A DNA stretch of 64,000 bases from Streptomyces ruber (GTDB lineage: Bacteria > Actinomycetota > Actinomycetes > Streptomycetales > Streptomycetaceae), in the NCBI RefSeq assembly GCF_014648075.1, contig NZ_BMQK01000017.1, positions 102,031-166,030 on the forward strand, given 5' to 3'. The notes below the pieces were generated by a model that worked only from the letters and a program-made list of their open reading frames with translations, searched no databases and had not been told where the DNA came from. Shown in pieces: positions 24,470 through 33,155 of this stretch; the stretch's first letter is position 1, and each line of letters opens with the position of its first letter. A program made the translations under genes and the position numbers.

Positions 24470-25225
24470 TCAGAACCCGCGCCGCGAGCCGCCGTCCACC
24501 GGCACCATGATGCCCGTCAGGTACGACGCGGCCGGCGACAGCAGGAAGGCGGAGGTGCGCCCGAACTCCTCCGGGGTGCCGTACCGCCGCAGGGGGATCC
24601 GGGCCTCGTTGGCCGCGCGGGCCGCCTCCGGGTCCGGGGAGAGCGCGTCCAGTTCCCGCACCCGGTCGGTGTCGATGCGCGCCGGCAGCAGGCCCACCAC
24701 GCGGATGCCACGCGGACCCAGCTCGTCCGCCAGGGACTTGGCGAAGCCCGCGAGGCCGGGGCGCAGACCGTTGGAGATGGTCAGGCCGGGGATCGGCTCG
24801 TGCACGGAGCCGGAGAGCACGAACCCGATGACGCCGCCCTCGCCGAGCTCAGCGGCGGCGGCGCGCGCCAGGCGCACCGCCCCGAGGAACACCGACTCGA
24901 ACGAGGTCGCCCACTGCTCGTCCGTGGTGTCCGACACGAAGCCGGGCGCGGGGCCGCCCACGCTGATCAGGATGCCGTCGAAGCCGCCGAAGTGCTCCTT
25001 CGCGGCGGCGATCAGCCGGGTGGCGGCCCCGGGGTCCGCGTTGTCCACGGCGACCCCCACGGCGTTCTCACCGAGCGCTTCCGCCGCTCTCGCCACGCCG
25101 GTCTCGTCGCGTCCCGTGACGACGACCTTCGCGCCGTCGGCGACGAGTTCCCGCGCGCTCGCGTGGCCCAGCCCGCGGCTCGCACCGGTGACGACGTACA
25201 CCCGGTCCTTCAGTCCAAGATCCAT
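24470..25225 (-). CDS. Atypical short-chain dehydrogenase/reductase lacking YxxxK
   Basis: 251 residues with a Rossmann fold: nucleotide-binding TGASRGLG (13-20), and VTGRDE after strand 2, suggesting NADP. The substrate-side motif normally Y-x3-K reads SNGLR (in LTISNGLRPGLAGFAK), so both the catalytic Tyr and Lys are replaced (Ser and Arg). The Ser-rich strand is FVLSGSVHEP. Such BKR-like SDRs are a known atypical subgroup; activity may use other residues or be lost. The start lies 5 bases from the stop of the upstream GH15 gene, so the two are probably co-transcribed. Confidence 0.9.
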   Translation of the reverse strand: MDLGLKDRVYVVTGASRGLGHASARELVADGAKVVVTGRDETGVARAAEALGENAVGVAVDNADPGAATRLIAAAKEHFGGFDGILISVGGPAPGFVSDTTDEQWATSFESVFLGAVRLARAAAAELGEGGVIGFVLSGSVHEPIPGLTISNGLRPGLAGFAKSLADELGPRGIRVVGLLPARIDTDRVRELDALSPDPEAARAANEARIPLRRYGTPEEFGRTSAFLLSPAASYLTGIMVPVDGGSRRGF

Positions 25226-25229
25226 GCGC

Positions 25230-27119
25230 TTATCCTGCCCCCTCGTCCCCGAACAGGGCGAGGGCGGTGCCCACGAGGCCGATGTGGCTGAACGCCTGCG
25301 GGAAGTTGCCGAGCTGGTGGCCGGCCGCGGGGTCGTACTCCTCCGCGAGCAGGCCCACGTCGTTGGCGAGCCCCACCAGCCGTTCGAACAGCTCGCGCGC
25401 CTCCTTCGTGCGCCCTATCAGGTGCAGGGCGTCCGCGAGCCAGAACGAGCAGACGAGGAACGTGCCCTCGTCGCCCGGCAGCCCGTCGACGGCCGACTCC
25501 TCGGCGCTGTAACGGCGCAGGAGACCGTGGTGGCCCAGCTCGTCACGGACCGCCTCTATCGTGCCGATCACGCGCGGGTCGTCCGGCGGCAGGAAGCCGA
25601 CACGCGGGATCACCAGCAGCGCGGCGTCCAGCTCCCGCGAGCCGTAGAACTGCGTGAACGTGTTCCGCTCGGGGTCGTAGCCCCGCTCGCACACCTCGCG
25701 GTGGATCTCCTCCCGCATCGCCCGCCAGCCGTCGAGGTCGCCCCCCAGTTCGGGCTCGGCCTCCAGGGTGCGTACGGCACGGTCCGCGGCCACCCAGGCC
25801 ATCACCTTGGAGTGCACGAACTGGCGGCGGCCCCCGCGCACCTCCCACAGGCCCTCGTCCGGCTCCCGCCAGGCCGTCCTCAGGAAGTCCATCAGGGCGC
25901 ACTGCAGCCGCCACACGTGCCGCTCGGGCGGCAGCCCCGACGCGCGGGCCAGCGACAGGGAGTTCATGACCTCGCCGTACACGTCCAGCTGGAGCTGCTG
26001 CGCCGCGTCGTTGCCGATACGGACCGGGGCCGAGTCGCGGAACCCCCGCAGCCACGGCAGCTCGTACTCGGGCAGGCGCCGTTCGCCGGCCAGCCCGTAC
26101 ATGATCCTGAGGTCCGCCGGGTCCCCGGCGACCGCGCGCACCAGCCAGTCGCGCCAGGCCACGGCCTCCTCCTGGTAGCCGCCCGCGAGGAGCGCGCCGA
26201 GGGTGAGGGTGGAGTCGCGCAGCCAGCAGTACCGGTAGTCCCAGTTGCGCACGCCGCCGACCAGCTCGGGGAGCGAGGTGGTGGGCGCCGCGACGATGCC
26301 GCCCGTCGGCGCGTAGATGAGGGCCTTGAGCGTGATCAGGGAACGGACGACCGCGTCCCGGTACGGGCCGTCGTAGCGGCAGTGGGACACCCACGCCCGC
26401 CAGTCCTCGACGCTGTGCCGGAGCGCCTCGAACGGGTCGACCTCGGGGGGAGGCGCCTCGTGCGAGGGGTGCCAGGTGAGGACGAACGCGACCTTCTCGC
26501 CCGCCCCGACGGTGAACTCGGAGTGCGTCGCCCGGCCCTCACCCCAGGTGTGCACCTCGGGTTCGCTGCGCAGCCACGCCGAGTCCGGGCCCGCGACCGC
26601 CACCCGGTGCCCGTCCGTCCTGCGCACCCACGGCACGATCGAGCCGTAGTCGAAGCGGAGCCGGAGCGTGCTGTGCACGGTCACCCGGCCCTCGAGCCCC
26701 TCGACGATGCGGACGAGGTCGGGGGCACGGTCACGCTGGGGCATCAGGTCCGTGACGCGGACGGCGCCCTCGTCCGTCTCCCACTCGGTGTCGAGGACCA
26801 GCGTGTCGTGATGGTATGCGCGCCGGGTGCACGCGCCCGCGCCCTTCGGGGCGATCCGCCAGTGGCCGTTCTCCTCGGTGCCGAGCAGCGCCGCGAAGCA
26901 CGCCGCCGAGTCGAAGCGCGGCAGGCAGAGCCAGTCCACGGAGCCGTACCGGCTCACCAGGGCGGCCGTCTGGTGGTCCCCGATCAGGGCGTAGTCCTCG
27001 ATGCGGGGGTGATTCTCGGTGCGGGGTTGGTCCTCGGGCGGAGAGCGGTCTCCGTCGCGGGCAGGGTCTCCGGTAAGGGGATGCACGGCTGCCGTCTTCC
27101 CTGCGACCTGGACGGTCAA
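25230..27119 (-). CDS. Glycoside hydrolase family 15 protein (glucoamylase/trehalase type)
   Basis: 629 residues. The GH15 N-terminal beta-sandwich starts at PRIEDYALIGDHQTAALVSRYGSVDWLCLPRFDS; the (alpha/alpha)6 domain contains LVGGVRNWDYRYCWLRDSTLTLGALL, RWYGL-like NYRYC replaced by YRYCW, and SKVMAWVAADRAVRTLE near the acid Glu region. The listed start is a TTG at 27119 (MTVQVAGKTAAVHPL), adding about 40 residues before the domain; it is uncertain. Actinobacterial members of this branch include true trehalases, so trehalose, maltose or alpha-glucan substrates are all possible. It is probably co-transcribed with the downstream SDR. Confidence 0.88.
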   Translation of the reverse strand: MTVQVAGKTAAVHPLTGDPARDGDRSPPEDQPRTENHPRIEDYALIGDHQTAALVSRYGSVDWLCLPRFDSAACFAALLGTEENGHWRIAPKGAGACTRRAYHHDTLVLDTEWETDEGAVRVTDLMPQRDRAPDLVRIVEGLEGRVTVHSTLRLRFDYGSIVPWVRRTDGHRVAVAGPDSAWLRSEPEVHTWGEGRATHSEFTVGAGEKVAFVLTWHPSHEAPPPEVDPFEALRHSVEDWRAWVSHCRYDGPYRDAVVRSLITLKALIYAPTGGIVAAPTTSLPELVGGVRNWDYRYCWLRDSTLTLGALLAGGYQEEAVAWRDWLVRAVAGDPADLRIMYGLAGERRLPEYELPWLRGFRDSAPVRIGNDAAQQLQLDVYGEVMNSLSLARASGLPPERHVWRLQCALMDFLRTAWREPDEGLWEVRGGRRQFVHSKVMAWVAADRAVRTLEAEPELGGDLDGWRAMREEIHREVCERGYDPERNTFTQFYGSRELDAALLVIPRVGFLPPDDPRVIGTIEAVRDELGHHGLLRRYSAEESAVDGLPGDEGTFLVCSFWLADALHLIGRTKEARELFERLVGLANDVGLLAEEYDPAAGHQLGNFPQAFSHIGLVGTALALFGDEGAG

Positions 27120-27162
27120 TCCGTGATCCGTGGCGTCGCGGGGGGAAGCGGGGACTCCGGTC

Positions 27163-27954
27163 CTACACCGTGGCGGGCGCCTTCTCCTGCTCGCCCTCGG
27201 CCGCGGCCGCCTCGGCGCGGTCGCGGAGCTCGCGGCGGACCAGGATCACCCAGCCGACGGGGACACCCGCGGCGAACAGCCACCACTGGACGGCGTACGC
27301 CATGTGCGGGCCGATACTGCTGTGGTCCGGCTCGGCTACCAGCTCCGGGCTGCCGTCCGCCGGCTTCGGGGAGACCAGTTCGACGTAACCGGCGAGGACC
27401 TCCCGGCCCAGCAGTTCCGTCTGCTGCTCGCTGTTGATGAGCATGACCTGGCGGTCGGGGAGGCCCTCGAGGTCCTTGATGCCGCTGTCGGCGGTCGTCT
27501 GGTCCGGCATCAGCCGCCCGGTGACCGTGATCTCGCCCGTCGCGGGCGCGGGGATGTCGGGGAACTCCGTCTGGGAGCCGTCCGCGGGGATCCAGCCGCG
27601 GTTGACCAGGAGCACCCGGCCGTCGTCCAGCACGAACGGGGTCAGGACGTGGTAGCCGACCTTGTCGTCGGAGTTCGTGCGGCGCCGGACGACGACCTCG
27701 TGGGCGGTGTCGAACCGGCCCTCCGCCGTCACCGGGCGGTACAGGTCGTCGTCGCCGACGGACCCGCCGGGCGAGGTCAGCGAAGTGACGGGGACCGGGT
27801 CGGCGTTCAGCGAGTCGGAGATGACCTTGTTGAGGGCCACCCGGTGCTCATGGCGGTGCAGCTGCCAGAAGCCCAACTCGATCATCGTCGGGATGAGCGC
27901 GAGCGCGACGAGGGTGACGATCACCCACTGCCGGGACAACAGGAAGCGGTACAC
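27163..27954 (-). CDS. SURF1 family cytochrome oxidase biogenesis protein
   Basis: 263 residues with the SURF1 layout: an N-terminal membrane helix (WVIVTLVALALIPTMIELGFWQLHRH), a large periplasmic beta domain and a C-terminal helix (MAYAVQWWLFAAGVPVGWVILVRR). Conserved family features are GFWQL-R, LLVNRGW and the Tyr-Gln-W pattern AYAVQWW before the second helix. It assists haem a insertion or assembly of the aa3 cytochrome c oxidase. GTG start at 27954, with GGGGAGG upstream. Tail extends into a Glu/Ala-rich segment. Confidence 0.93.
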   Translation of the reverse strand: MYRFLLSRQWVIVTLVALALIPTMIELGFWQLHRHEHRVALNKVISDSLNADPVPVTSLTSPGGSVGDDDLYRPVTAEGRFDTAHEVVVRRRTNSDDKVGYHVLTPFVLDDGRVLLVNRGWIPADGSQTEFPDIPAPATGEITVTGRLMPDQTTADSGIKDLEGLPDRQVMLINSEQQTELLGREVLAGYVELVSPKPADGSPELVAEPDHSSIGPHMAYAVQWWLFAAGVPVGWVILVRRELRDRAEAAAAEGEQEKAPATV

Positions 27955-28041
27955 CCCATGACGGTACCTCCCCGGGTCCGGGGTGCCCTCACGCGGGTGC
28001 GGCCGAGCGGCGCGCCGTGCCCTCCGGGCGGCTCGGGCGGC

Positions 28042-28278
28042 TCAGACCTTGTCGACGACTTCCGTCCTCCCCGTCGCGGTACGCGCGCAGTGCGCACAGC
28101 AGTACCACCGGCCCTCCACCTCCACGCCCTGATTGACGATCGGCGCACGGCAGTGCTCGCAGACGGGGGCCATGCGGTGGATCGCGCAGGCGAAGCAGTC
28201 GAAGACGTGCACCTCGCCCTGCGCGTGCACCTCGAACGTCATGCCGTACTCGTTGCCGCAGACTTCACACGATGCCAT
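28042..28278 (-). CDS. Small cysteine-rich, probable zinc-binding protein
   Basis: 78 residues from the ATG at 28278 (MASCEVCGNEYGM). Cys pairs CEVCG, CFAC, CEHC and CCAHC give eight or nine ligand-capable Cys plus His, enough for two zinc ribbons. Such proteins in Streptomyces have no known function; possible roles are metal sensing, protein-protein contact or prokaryotic zinc-finger regulators. It is leftward and flanked by short spacers with no obvious shared operon with SURF1. Confidence 0.8.
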   Translation of the reverse strand: MASCEVCGNEYGMTFEVHAQGEVHVFDCFACAIHRMAPVCEHCRAPIVNQGVEVEGRWYCCAHCARTATGRTEVVDKV

Positions 28279-28400
28279 GCGCCACAGAGTGCGGCGCGGG
28301 CGCGAGAGGGGCGAGCGGACACCGGGCGAGTCGCCCGGCAATCACTCGTACGCCCGTCACTCCGTCACCTCGGTCCCGTCACCCCGGCACTCTCCCCCCG

Positions 28401-29378
28401 TCACCCCTCGGACGCCGGTTCCACGTCGCGCAGCAGTTGCCCGAAGGCCGCCTCGTCGATCACGGGCGTCCCGTACTGGCGTGCCTTGACCACCTTCGAC
28501 GTGCCCGAGTCGGGGTCGTTGGTGACGAGGAGGCTGGTCAGCCGGGACAGGCTCGTCGCGACGTGCAGCCCGGCCTCGGTCGCGCGGTCCTCCAGCAGTT
28601 CGCGCTCGACCGACGTGTCTCCGGAGAAGGCCACCCGCATGCCCTGTTTGAGCGGTTTGCCCTCCTCGTAGCGGCCCGGGTTGGGATACGGGCACGCGGG
28701 GCGCTTGCGGGCCGGGCGCCAGCCGCCCGGCCGGTAGCCCCCCGAGGACTGCCGGCCGATGAGCGGCGCGGCCGACCACTCGGTGAGCGGACGGCACTCC
28801 AGGAGCGGCAGTCGCACGCCCCTGCTCACCGCCGCGTGCAGGCTCGGCCGGAACGCCTCCGCCAGGACGCGCGCGTCGTCCAGCGCGTGGTGCGCCCGCT
28901 GCTGTACGACACCGAAGTGGGCCGCCAGCGACTCCAGCTTGTGGTTGGGCAGCGGCAGGGCGAGCTCCTTGGAGAGCGCGATGGTGCACAGCCGCTGCCT
29001 CACCGGGGGCTCACGGTCGGCGCGCGCGTACTCCCGGGCGATCATCGACCAGTCGAAGACCGCGTTGTGCGCGACGAGCACGCGGCCGTCCAGCCGGGCG
29101 GCGAACTCCTCGGCGATGTCGGCGAAGAGCGGCGCGCCCTCCAGCACGTCGCTCGTCAGTCCGTGGATCCACACCGGCCCCGGATCCCGCTCGGGGTTCA
29201 CCAGCGTGTACCAGTGGTCCTCGACCTCGCCGCGCGCGTCCAGCCGGTAGACGGCGGCGGAGATTATCCGGTCGTCCCGGGCGAGGCCGGTGGTCTCCAC
29301 GTCGACGACCGCGTACCCCTGGGGATACGCGGCCGGCCAGGAAGTGTCGGACGCCGCGGTCGTACGGTCTTCGAGCAT
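28401..29378 (-). CDS. DEDDh 3'-5' exonuclease with C-terminal BRCT domain
   Basis: 325 residues from the ATG at 29378; a GTG two codons upstream is possible. The DnaQ-like exonuclease carries VVDVETTG (D26, E28), HNAVFDWSM with the second Asp, and HHALDDARV with the catalytic His and final Asp, so all DEDDh residues are present. A Pro/Arg linker (YRPGGWRPARKRPACPYPNPG) leads to a BRCT domain (about 250-322: MRVAFSGDTSVERELLEDRATEAG, SLLVTNDPDSGTSKVVKARQYG). The pairing resembles polymerase III epsilon plus a BRCT phosphopeptide/DNA-end binder, suggesting DNA proofreading or repair. Confidence 0.93.
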   Translation of the reverse strand: MLEDRTTAASDTSWPAAYPQGYAVVDVETTGLARDDRIISAAVYRLDARGEVEDHWYTLVNPERDPGPVWIHGLTSDVLEGAPLFADIAEEFAARLDGRVLVAHNAVFDWSMIAREYARADREPPVRQRLCTIALSKELALPLPNHKLESLAAHFGVVQQRAHHALDDARVLAEAFRPSLHAAVSRGVRLPLLECRPLTEWSAAPLIGRQSSGGYRPGGWRPARKRPACPYPNPGRYEEGKPLKQGMRVAFSGDTSVERELLEDRATEAGLHVATSLSRLTSLLVTNDPDSGTSKVVKARQYGTPVIDEAAFGQLLRDVEPASEG

Positions 29379-29638
29379 GGTCACTGAGGATACGGGCCGG
29401 GACTGACAGCGCGGTTGCCGCCGTCCCGGACACGGGAGGCTGCTGACTGTTTGCCAGGAATGGGCGGGATCGGGGGATTCACGCGCGGGATCGGGAGATA
29501 CGTACGGACGCGGGCTGCCGTGCGCGTGCTCCGCGCGGCCGAGCGGGGGGAATCCCCGCCGTCCGCCGGGAACATGACGGACCCGCAGCGCGCCCGTGGA
29601 ACGGCGCTCTGGCGGCCTCACCGCCTGCGCCGATCCGC

Positions 29639-30748
29639 TCACCAGCGGATCGGCACCGGCACCGCCGTCAGCAGGGCCGACACCGCGACGACCACTCCCA
29701 GCACCACGACCTCCGCGCGCGCCGGCGTGCAGGCGGTGAGCGGGTCACTCGCCCGGCTCAGCCGCAGCCGCGCCACCAGCGCCAGGGCGGCGACGACGAC
29801 CATGAGCAGCAGCTTGGCCAGCAGGACGCGTCCGTACGCGGTCGTCGTCGACTGCTCCAGCACCGTCTCGGGCGGCATGCGGCGCAGGGTGCTGCACACT
29901 CCCGTCGCCGTGAGGGCGGCCAGCAGAACGGCCGCCACGCGCGCGTAGAGACCCAGCAGCGCGGCGCCCGACCCCTCCGCCTGCGACAACGGTTCCGCGC
30001 GCGTGCCGCGCCAGTGGCGCAGGGTCCGCAGGACGTACAGCAGCCCGCCCACCCACAGGGCCGCGCACGCGACGTGGACCAGGGTCAGCGCGCTGCCGAC
30101 CAGCGGGCCGTGCTCCGTCGTGGGATGCGCCCGCAGCGCCTCGGCCACGGCGATCGCAGCCAGCGGCCAGACCTGTGCGGCCGGACGGCCGAAGAGGGCG
30201 CACAGGCCCGCCGCCGCGAAGGCGTTGACCTCCAGGAGGGCCAGCACGCCGTCCCGGGTCTCGTACAGGCCGCCCACGTCGATGTCGCCGACACCGGCGG
30301 GCACCAGGTTGCCGGTGGCCACGACCGAGGCGAGCCCCAGGGCGGCGAGGAACCCGGCGGCGGCCGCGTGCGGGGCCCAGCTCCGGGGCGCCCCCGTGGG
30401 CGCCCCGGGCACCCGGCGCACCAGCCGGGCCACGAACAGTTCGCCCGCCGGGACGCACAGGGCGGCGAACAGGACGGTGCGCAGCAGCGCGATACCGCCC
30501 GCGCCCGGTGTCTCCGCCTCACCCGTCCCGTCCAGCGCGGCGCGCGGCCCGAACAGCGGTATCAGCGCGGCGGCGGTCACCAGGACGAGCACGGCGACGG
30601 CGCGGACGACGCCTCCGCGCGGGCGGGCGCGGAGGGCGGCGTGGCGCGCCGTGCCGGCCGGGGCGGCGACCGCGCCGTGTTCCCCGCCGCCCCGGGGAAC
30701 GCCCTCGTCGCCCCCACCCGTGCCGGTTGTCGGTCGTATCAAGCTCAC
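29639..30748 (-). CDS. CopD-like multispanning membrane protein
   Basis: 369 residues with about nine membrane segments starting at residue 48 (VRAVAVLVLVTAAALIPLF). The second half, from LTLVHVACAALWVGGLLYVLRTLRHW to AYGRVLLAKLLLMVVVAALALVARLRL, is the CopD copper-resistance/haem-transport module with the His and Trp of HVACAALWVGG. The first half lacks an obvious CopC domain. Function in copper import or homeostasis is inferred from the family. The 45-residue basic N-terminus is poorly supported and the true start may be internal. Its stop is 260 bases upstream of the exonuclease start. Confidence 0.82.
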   Translation of the reverse strand: MSLIRPTTGTGGGDEGVPRGGGEHGAVAAPAGTARHAALRARPRGGVVRAVAVLVLVTAAALIPLFGPRAALDGTGEAETPGAGGIALLRTVLFAALCVPAGELFVARLVRRVPGAPTGAPRSWAPHAAAAGFLAALGLASVVATGNLVPAGVGDIDVGGLYETRDGVLALLEVNAFAAAGLCALFGRPAAQVWPLAAIAVAEALRAHPTTEHGPLVGSALTLVHVACAALWVGGLLYVLRTLRHWRGTRAEPLSQAEGSGAALLGLYARVAAVLLAALTATGVCSTLRRMPPETVLEQSTTTAYGRVLLAKLLLMVVVAALALVARLRLSRASDPLTACTPARAEVVVLGVVVAVSALLTAVPVPIRW

Positions 30749-30825
30749 CCCAGCACTTCACCAGTCGCCACAGAACCGGGCAAGTCCTGGGAAACGACCG
30801 GCCTCACGGGCGTACCGTGCACGCG

Positions 30826-30863
30826 CGCGTGGGCCGGACGGTACGCACCGCCCGGCCCACGCG
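30826..30863 (-). terminator. Terminator after the subtilisin gene
   Basis: A perfect 12-bp stem, CGCGTGGGCCGG (30826-30837) with CCGGCCCACGCG (30852-30863), and a 14-base loop. It lies about 50 bases beyond the protease stop and before the CopD-like gene. Confidence 0.68.
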
Positions 30864-30870
30864 TTCCAGC

Positions 30871-30927
30871 GTTCCCTCTGCTTGACGGAGCTCCCTCTAC
30901 CTCACGAGGCTCCCTCTACTTCACGGC
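30871..30927. repeat. Three tandem 19-bp units spanning the subtilisin stop codon
   Basis: Units at 30871-30889, 30890-30908 and 30909-30927. The last two differ at only three positions, and the first is more diverged. On the minus strand the unit reads GTGAAGTAGAGGGAGCCTC; the last plus-strand unit encodes the end of the protease (Val-Lys-stop). The stop codon and flank are thus duplicated downstream, in a 57-base array between the gene and its terminator. Confidence 0.75.
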
Positions 30928-32454
30928 CTTGAGCGCGTTGACGATGCCGAAGCCGTAGAAGCCGTTCACCCGCTTGCCGCCCTCGCAGACGGCGTCCTGC
31001 GTGCCGTTGCCGTCCTGGTCGTACGACGCGGGGCAGCCCGGGTTGTCGGCCTGCGCCTTCAGCAGCGCCTGCAGCGTGACACCGGTCGCCCACGGGTGCT
31101 TCGACTTCAGCAGGGCGGCCACACCGGCGGCGTGCGGTGACGCCATCGAGGTGCCCTGCAGATACGCGTACTCGTTGCCCGGCATCGTGGACAGGATGCG
31201 GCCGTTCTGCGACGGGGTGTCCGGGATCTGGTAGCGCCCGTCACCGCCCGGGGCGGCGACGTCGATCACGCCGTTGCCGTAGGACGAGTAGTACGCCTTG
31301 TCGGCGTCCACGCCCGTCGAGCTGACCGTGACGACACCCGGGAGCTGGGTCGGCAGGTCGTAGCAGACGCTCGGGTCGACGGTGCGGTCCACCGGGGTGG
31401 AGTCGTTCGGGCTGGAGGTGTCGAGGATCTCGTCACCGGCGAGGTCGTGGTTGGAGTTGCCCGCCGAGGCCAGGTGCAGCAGGCCCTTCTTCTGGCCGTA
31501 GAGCTGCGCCCGGTTCACCGCGTCGACGATGGCCCGCTGGTCGGGGTCGGCCTTGCAGGCGTACATCCACGGGTCGACGTAGTAGCTGTTGTTCGTGATC
31601 TCCACGCCGTGGTCGGCGGCGAACATGAACGCGCAGACGACGTTCTCCGCGTAGAACAGCCCGCTGTCCGGGTCGCTCACCTTGATGCCCGACACCTTCA
31701 CGCCCGGCGCGACACCGGCGACGCCGACGCCGTTGCGGGCGGCGGCGATCTCACCGGCCACGTGGGTGCCGTGGTAGTCGGCCGCGGTGTACGGGCGCCA
31801 GGCGCCCTCGCTGGTGTCCGCGACGCCGCCGACGCAGTTGGCCGACTGCGACTTGGAGAAGTTCGGGGCGAGGTCCTCGTGGGTGTCGTCGACGCCGGTG
31901 TCGATGACAGCGACGGTGACCTTCGGACTGCCCGGGTTGATCTTCGCGGCCTTGTCGGCGCCGATCGCCCGGATGTCCCACTGGTCGGCCTCCAGCGGCT
32001 CGCTGCCCGGCGTCCTCGCCGAGGCGGCCTCCACCTTCGCGAGCTCCGCGGCCGTCAGGTAGTCGGCGGCGCCCTCGTCCGTCGTCCCGGCGGGGGTCAG
32101 CGGCGAGGTGCGGGTGGCGCCCGCGGACTGCACGCCGCGAACGGCGCGGATCTCGTCGCCGAAGCCCGGGTCGGCGGAGTGCGCCACGATCACGCCGATC
32201 TTGTCGTGCGTGGTGACGACGGTGCCGCCCGCCTTCGCTATCGCCTTCTTCACCGAGGCGATGGTGAAGCGGTCCGTCCTGGTGTTGACGACATAGGCGA
32301 GCTCCGGCCCGTCCGCGGCGGCCGCTACGGACGAGGCCGCCGAGGGGGAGGGCGCGGCCGCGGCGACGCCCGGCAGGAAGCCGAGCGAGGCGGTGAGCGA
32401 CAGCACGACCGGCACGGCCAGGGCGAGACGGTGTCTGGGGCGCGAACGAGCCAT
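30916..32454 (-). CDS. Secreted S8 family subtilisin-like serine protease
   Basis: 512 residues with a Sec signal (ARSRPRHRLALAVPVVLSLTAS..., cleavage near AAAAP), an inhibitor-like propeptide and a subtilase domain from about 155. The catalytic triad is intact: Asp185 (VAVIDTGVDDTHED), His228 (YHGTHVAGEIAA) and Ser436 (LQGTSMASPHAAG), with oxyanion Asn in ASAGNSNHD (N333). The C-terminus is a calcium-loop-like DQDGNGTQDAVCEGGKR and a short tail. A conserved Cys pair may form a disulphide. It digests extracellular protein. A good -35/-10 promoter lies 90-120 bases upstream; the stop codon lies inside a 19-bp tandem repeat. Confidence 0.96.
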   Translation of the reverse strand: MARSRPRHRLALAVPVVLSLTASLGFLPGVAAAAPSPSAASSVAAAADGPELAYVVNTRTDRFTIASVKKAIAKAGGTVVTTHDKIGVIVAHSADPGFGDEIRAVRGVQSAGATRTSPLTPAGTTDEGAADYLTAAELAKVEAASARTPGSEPLEADQWDIRAIGADKAAKINPGSPKVTVAVIDTGVDDTHEDLAPNFSKSQSANCVGGVADTSEGAWRPYTAADYHGTHVAGEIAAARNGVGVAGVAPGVKVSGIKVSDPDSGLFYAENVVCAFMFAADHGVEITNNSYYVDPWMYACKADPDQRAIVDAVNRAQLYGQKKGLLHLASAGNSNHDLAGDEILDTSSPNDSTPVDRTVDPSVCYDLPTQLPGVVTVSSTGVDADKAYYSSYGNGVIDVAAPGGDGRYQIPDTPSQNGRILSTMPGNEYAYLQGTSMASPHAAGVAALLKSKHPWATGVTLQALLKAQADNPGCPASYDQDGNGTQDAVCEGGKRVNGFYGFGIVNALKAVK

Positions 32455-32544
32455 GGGATCTCCCCATCATCGGAATCATCGGGAACCTGAACCCCCGGCG
32501 GCGCGGGACCGGCCGGGCAGGTACATGACGGTTGGTGCAGGCTG

Positions 32545-32573
32545 AAGCTATCCCTCGTTTCCCTGGCCAGCAA
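32545..32573 (-). promoter_or_regulatory. Promoter of the subtilisin gene
   Basis: On the minus strand, TTGCTG (32573-32568) is followed by exactly 17 bases and TAGCTT (32550-32545), a good match to the main vegetative sigma factor. It predicts an untranslated leader of roughly 85 bases before the ATG at 32454. Confidence 0.6.
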
Positions 32574-32798
32574 TGATTTCCGGCAGCGAGGACCGAAGAA
32601 CAGGGAAACCCCTCACTCCCACCCGTACGGGGCCATCCGGGTGAAGGACTCGCGCGACGGCCCGTGCGGACCCGCGTGGCGACTTGCGAAAGAAGCGTGG
32701 CGCGATTGAACCGGTTCCCCCGCGGCGCCGTGACGTTGAGCATGGAGCCCGAGATCGCCCGGGCGCATGGACCCGCACCAGCAACGCGAGGAGACTCC
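32574..32798. other. Divergent intergenic region with GAACCGGTTC palindrome
   Basis: The 344 bases between the protease and DUF485/acetate symporter genes contain the protease promoter and, at 32708-32717, a perfect 10-bp palindrome GAACCGGTTC. That lies about 90 bases before the DUF485 start and is a candidate operator of the acetate transport operon. Open frames here are short and shadow-like. Confidence 0.45.
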
Positions 32799-33155
32799 GT
32801 GGCAACCGACGCACCGCCCCCTTCGAAGTCAGAGCACCGGCTTCCCCCGACGGAGGAGTTCGTCCGCGTCCAGGGCAGCGCGGACTTCGGTGAACTGCGC
32901 CGCTCCTACCGCTCCTTCGCCTTCCCGCTGACCGTCGCCTTCGTCGCCTGGTACCTGCTGTACGTACTGCTGTCCAACTTCGCGGGCGGCTTCATGGGCA
33001 CCAAGCTCTTCGGCAACATCAACGTCGCCCTGGTGTTCGGTCTCGCCCAGTTCGTCACCACGTTCCTCATCGCCTGGTGGTACTCGCGGCACGCCGCGAG
33101 GAAGCTCGACCCGCAGGCGGAGGCCATCAAGACCCGGATGGAGGGCGGCGCGTGA
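32799..33155 (+). CDS. DUF485 membrane protein, partner of acetate symporter
   Basis: 118 residues from the GTG at 32799, which follows GAGGAG. Two membrane segments (FAFPLTVAFVAWYLLYVLL and INVALVFGLAQFVTTFLIAWW) and the family turn (GGFMGTKLFGNINVALVFG) are typical of DUF485/YjcH proteins encoded next to actP. The stop overlaps the symporter's start (GTGA), so the two are translationally coupled. Role unknown, probably an assembly or regulatory partner of the symporter. Confidence 0.93.
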   Translation: MATDAPPPSKSEHRLPPTEEFVRVQGSADFGELRRSYRSFAFPLTVAFVAWYLLYVLLSNFAGGFMGTKLFGNINVALVFGLAQFVTTFLIAWWYSRHAARKLDPQAEAIKTRMEGGA

